Shown: one piece after another, positions 5,526 through 5,749 of the stretch | Numbering within the stretch: position 1 is the first letter of the stretch | How the letters are laid out: every line of letters begins with the position of its first letter | Origin: an uncultured Prevotellaceae bacterium | Lineage (GTDB): Bacteria > Bacteroidota > Bacteroidia > Bacteroidales > Bacteroidaceae | Length of the DNA: 5,749 nucleotides | Direction of reading: 5' to 3' | Assembly (NCBI GenBank): GCA_946187025.1 | Contig: CAMHPM010000122.1 | Span: 1 to 5,749 of the forward strand | The notes under the pieces: generated by a model | Told to the model about the DNA's origin: nothing | Database searches by the model: none | What the model saw: the letters and a program-made list of their open reading frames with translations, nothing else | Translations under genes and position numbers: made by a program

Positions 5526-5749
5526 CTATGCAAGCTGTTGCAGACATCTACTCAAACTGTTACAGGCATCTGCACGTACGTACATAAAGGTCTGCGCGAA
5601 TATATCTTCAGGCCTTCACGAATATACGCAAAGCCCCGCGCGTATATACGTTTCTGCGTGCGAGTGCGGTGTTTCAAGTCCATGGAGTTCGGCACTTAAG
5701 TCCATGGAGTTCGGCACTTAAGTCCATGGAGTTCGGTGCTTAAGTCCAT
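5526..5749. repeat. 22-bp tandem repeat array, degenerate on the left, near-perfect on the right
   Basis: Cutting the sequence every 22 bases from 5526 gives ten consecutive units with no insertion or deletion needed at the boundaries: 5526, 5548, 5570, 5592, 5614, 5636, 5658, 5680, 5702 and 5724. Units 5526 and 5548 agree at 17 of 22 positions. Units 5592, 5614 and 5636 agree pairwise at 12-14, and unit 5570 agrees with 5592 at 13. Links 5548-5570 (9) and 5636-5658 (8) are weaker. The units at 5680 and 5702 are identical and 5724 differs at two bases. The preceding 22 bases (5504-5525) still match the first unit at 12 positions. The array continues past the window edge. The units are contiguous, with no spacers. 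Confidence 0.8.
5676..5749. repeat. Homogeneous core of the 22-bp array
   Basis: Three full copies (5676-5697, 5698-5719, 5720-5741) and a partial fourth. Each holds two palindromes, TCCATGGA and, across the junction between units, ACTTAAGT. The two intact spacers between CCATGG and CTTAAG are GAGTTCGGCA and GAGTTCGGCA, then GAGTTCGGTG in the third copy. The CA to TG change also appears in the degenerate unit to the left (GCGGTG at 5666-5671). Three near-identical copies indicate recent expansion. Confidence 0.92.

Larger units (their letters stand above)
5171..5533 (-). pseudogene. 3' remnant of a paralogue of the 277-residue lipoprotein gene
   Basis: The frame is open for 120 codons from an ATG at 5533, but only about the last 52 residues are homologous to anything here. 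KLLCYGIDF, FAVLMFIKHKPTKSV, EYLDELTQYI and RFDPDFKLE parallel the C-terminal block of the lipoprotein downstream. Residues 1-65 look accidental. The ATG lies inside the 22-bp repeat array, there is no signal peptide although the paralogue has one, and codons for about residues 43-56 coincide with a promoter (5367-5397). Transcripts from that promoter would contain no in-frame ATG before the homologous block. The simplest reading is an upstream paralogue that lost its 5' two-thirds to a deletion joining its promoter region to its 3' end. An expressed 120-residue protein cannot be excluded. Confidence 0.7.

Noticed and set aside
5493..5699. Plus-strand ORF of 68 codons across the repeat array
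   Set aside because: The 22-bp period is not a multiple of three, so the frame shifts each unit. The product shows no real motif, and openness is explained by repeat composition.
5526..5749. CRISPR array
   Set aside because: The 22-bp units are contiguous with no unique spacers and no cas gene is nearby.
5526..5749. Plasmid-type replication iterons (22 bp is a common iteron length)
   Set aside because: The locus sits on the chromosome near ribosomal genes. No rep gene is visible and the left units are too degenerate for a functional iteron set. DNA outside the window could change this view.

Overview
The window looks like chromosomal DNA from a member of the Bacteroidales, of Prevotella or Bacteroides type. 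Three signs point there: promoters of the Bacteroidetes form (TTTG, about 19 bp, TAnnTTTG), ribosomal genes preceded mostly by A-rich rather than Shine-Dalgarno leaders, and secreted proteins and lipoproteins of Bacteroidetes style. Every gene I can support is on the minus strand, so the window reads right to left.

Positions 1-2010 hold a ribosomal-protein cluster transcribed as rplM (L13), rpsI (S9), rpsB (S2). rpsB runs off the left edge with its Ala/Glu/Pro-rich tail still open. A strong promoter at 2216-2246 drives the cluster through a leader of about 200 nt. That leader contains a long hairpin (2056-2101) and is a candidate L13 autoregulatory leader. The 294-bp rpsI-rpsB gap carries two perfect tandem duplications (15 bp x2 and 14 bp x2), a possible RNA structure and an A-rich rpsB leader.

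Positions 2327-4175 hold a likely small operon of exported proteins. A promoter at 4144-4175 precedes a 45-residue lipoprotein (3965-4102), then a 342-residue secreted protein with YD-repeat-like motifs (2857-3885), then a 149-residue secreted protein resembling an isolated TonB-receptor plug domain (2327-2776). The gaps are about 80 bp. Functions are unknown.

Positions 4255-5533 hold a 277-residue lipoprotein of unknown family and, upstream, the decayed 3' end of a paralogue. The two share an identical 30-bp terminus encoding RFDPDFKLE and the stop. A second promoter very like the rplM promoter (5367-5397) lies inside the open frame of the remnant. It looks like the promoter of a gene whose 5' part was deleted, and it may now serve the intact lipoprotein gene.

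Positions 5526-5749 hold the most unusual sequence in the window: a tandem array with an exact 22-bp period. It is nearly perfect at the right edge and increasingly degenerate to the left, but keeps its register. It continues past the window. No CRISPR, transposase, phage gene, tRNA or rRNA was seen.
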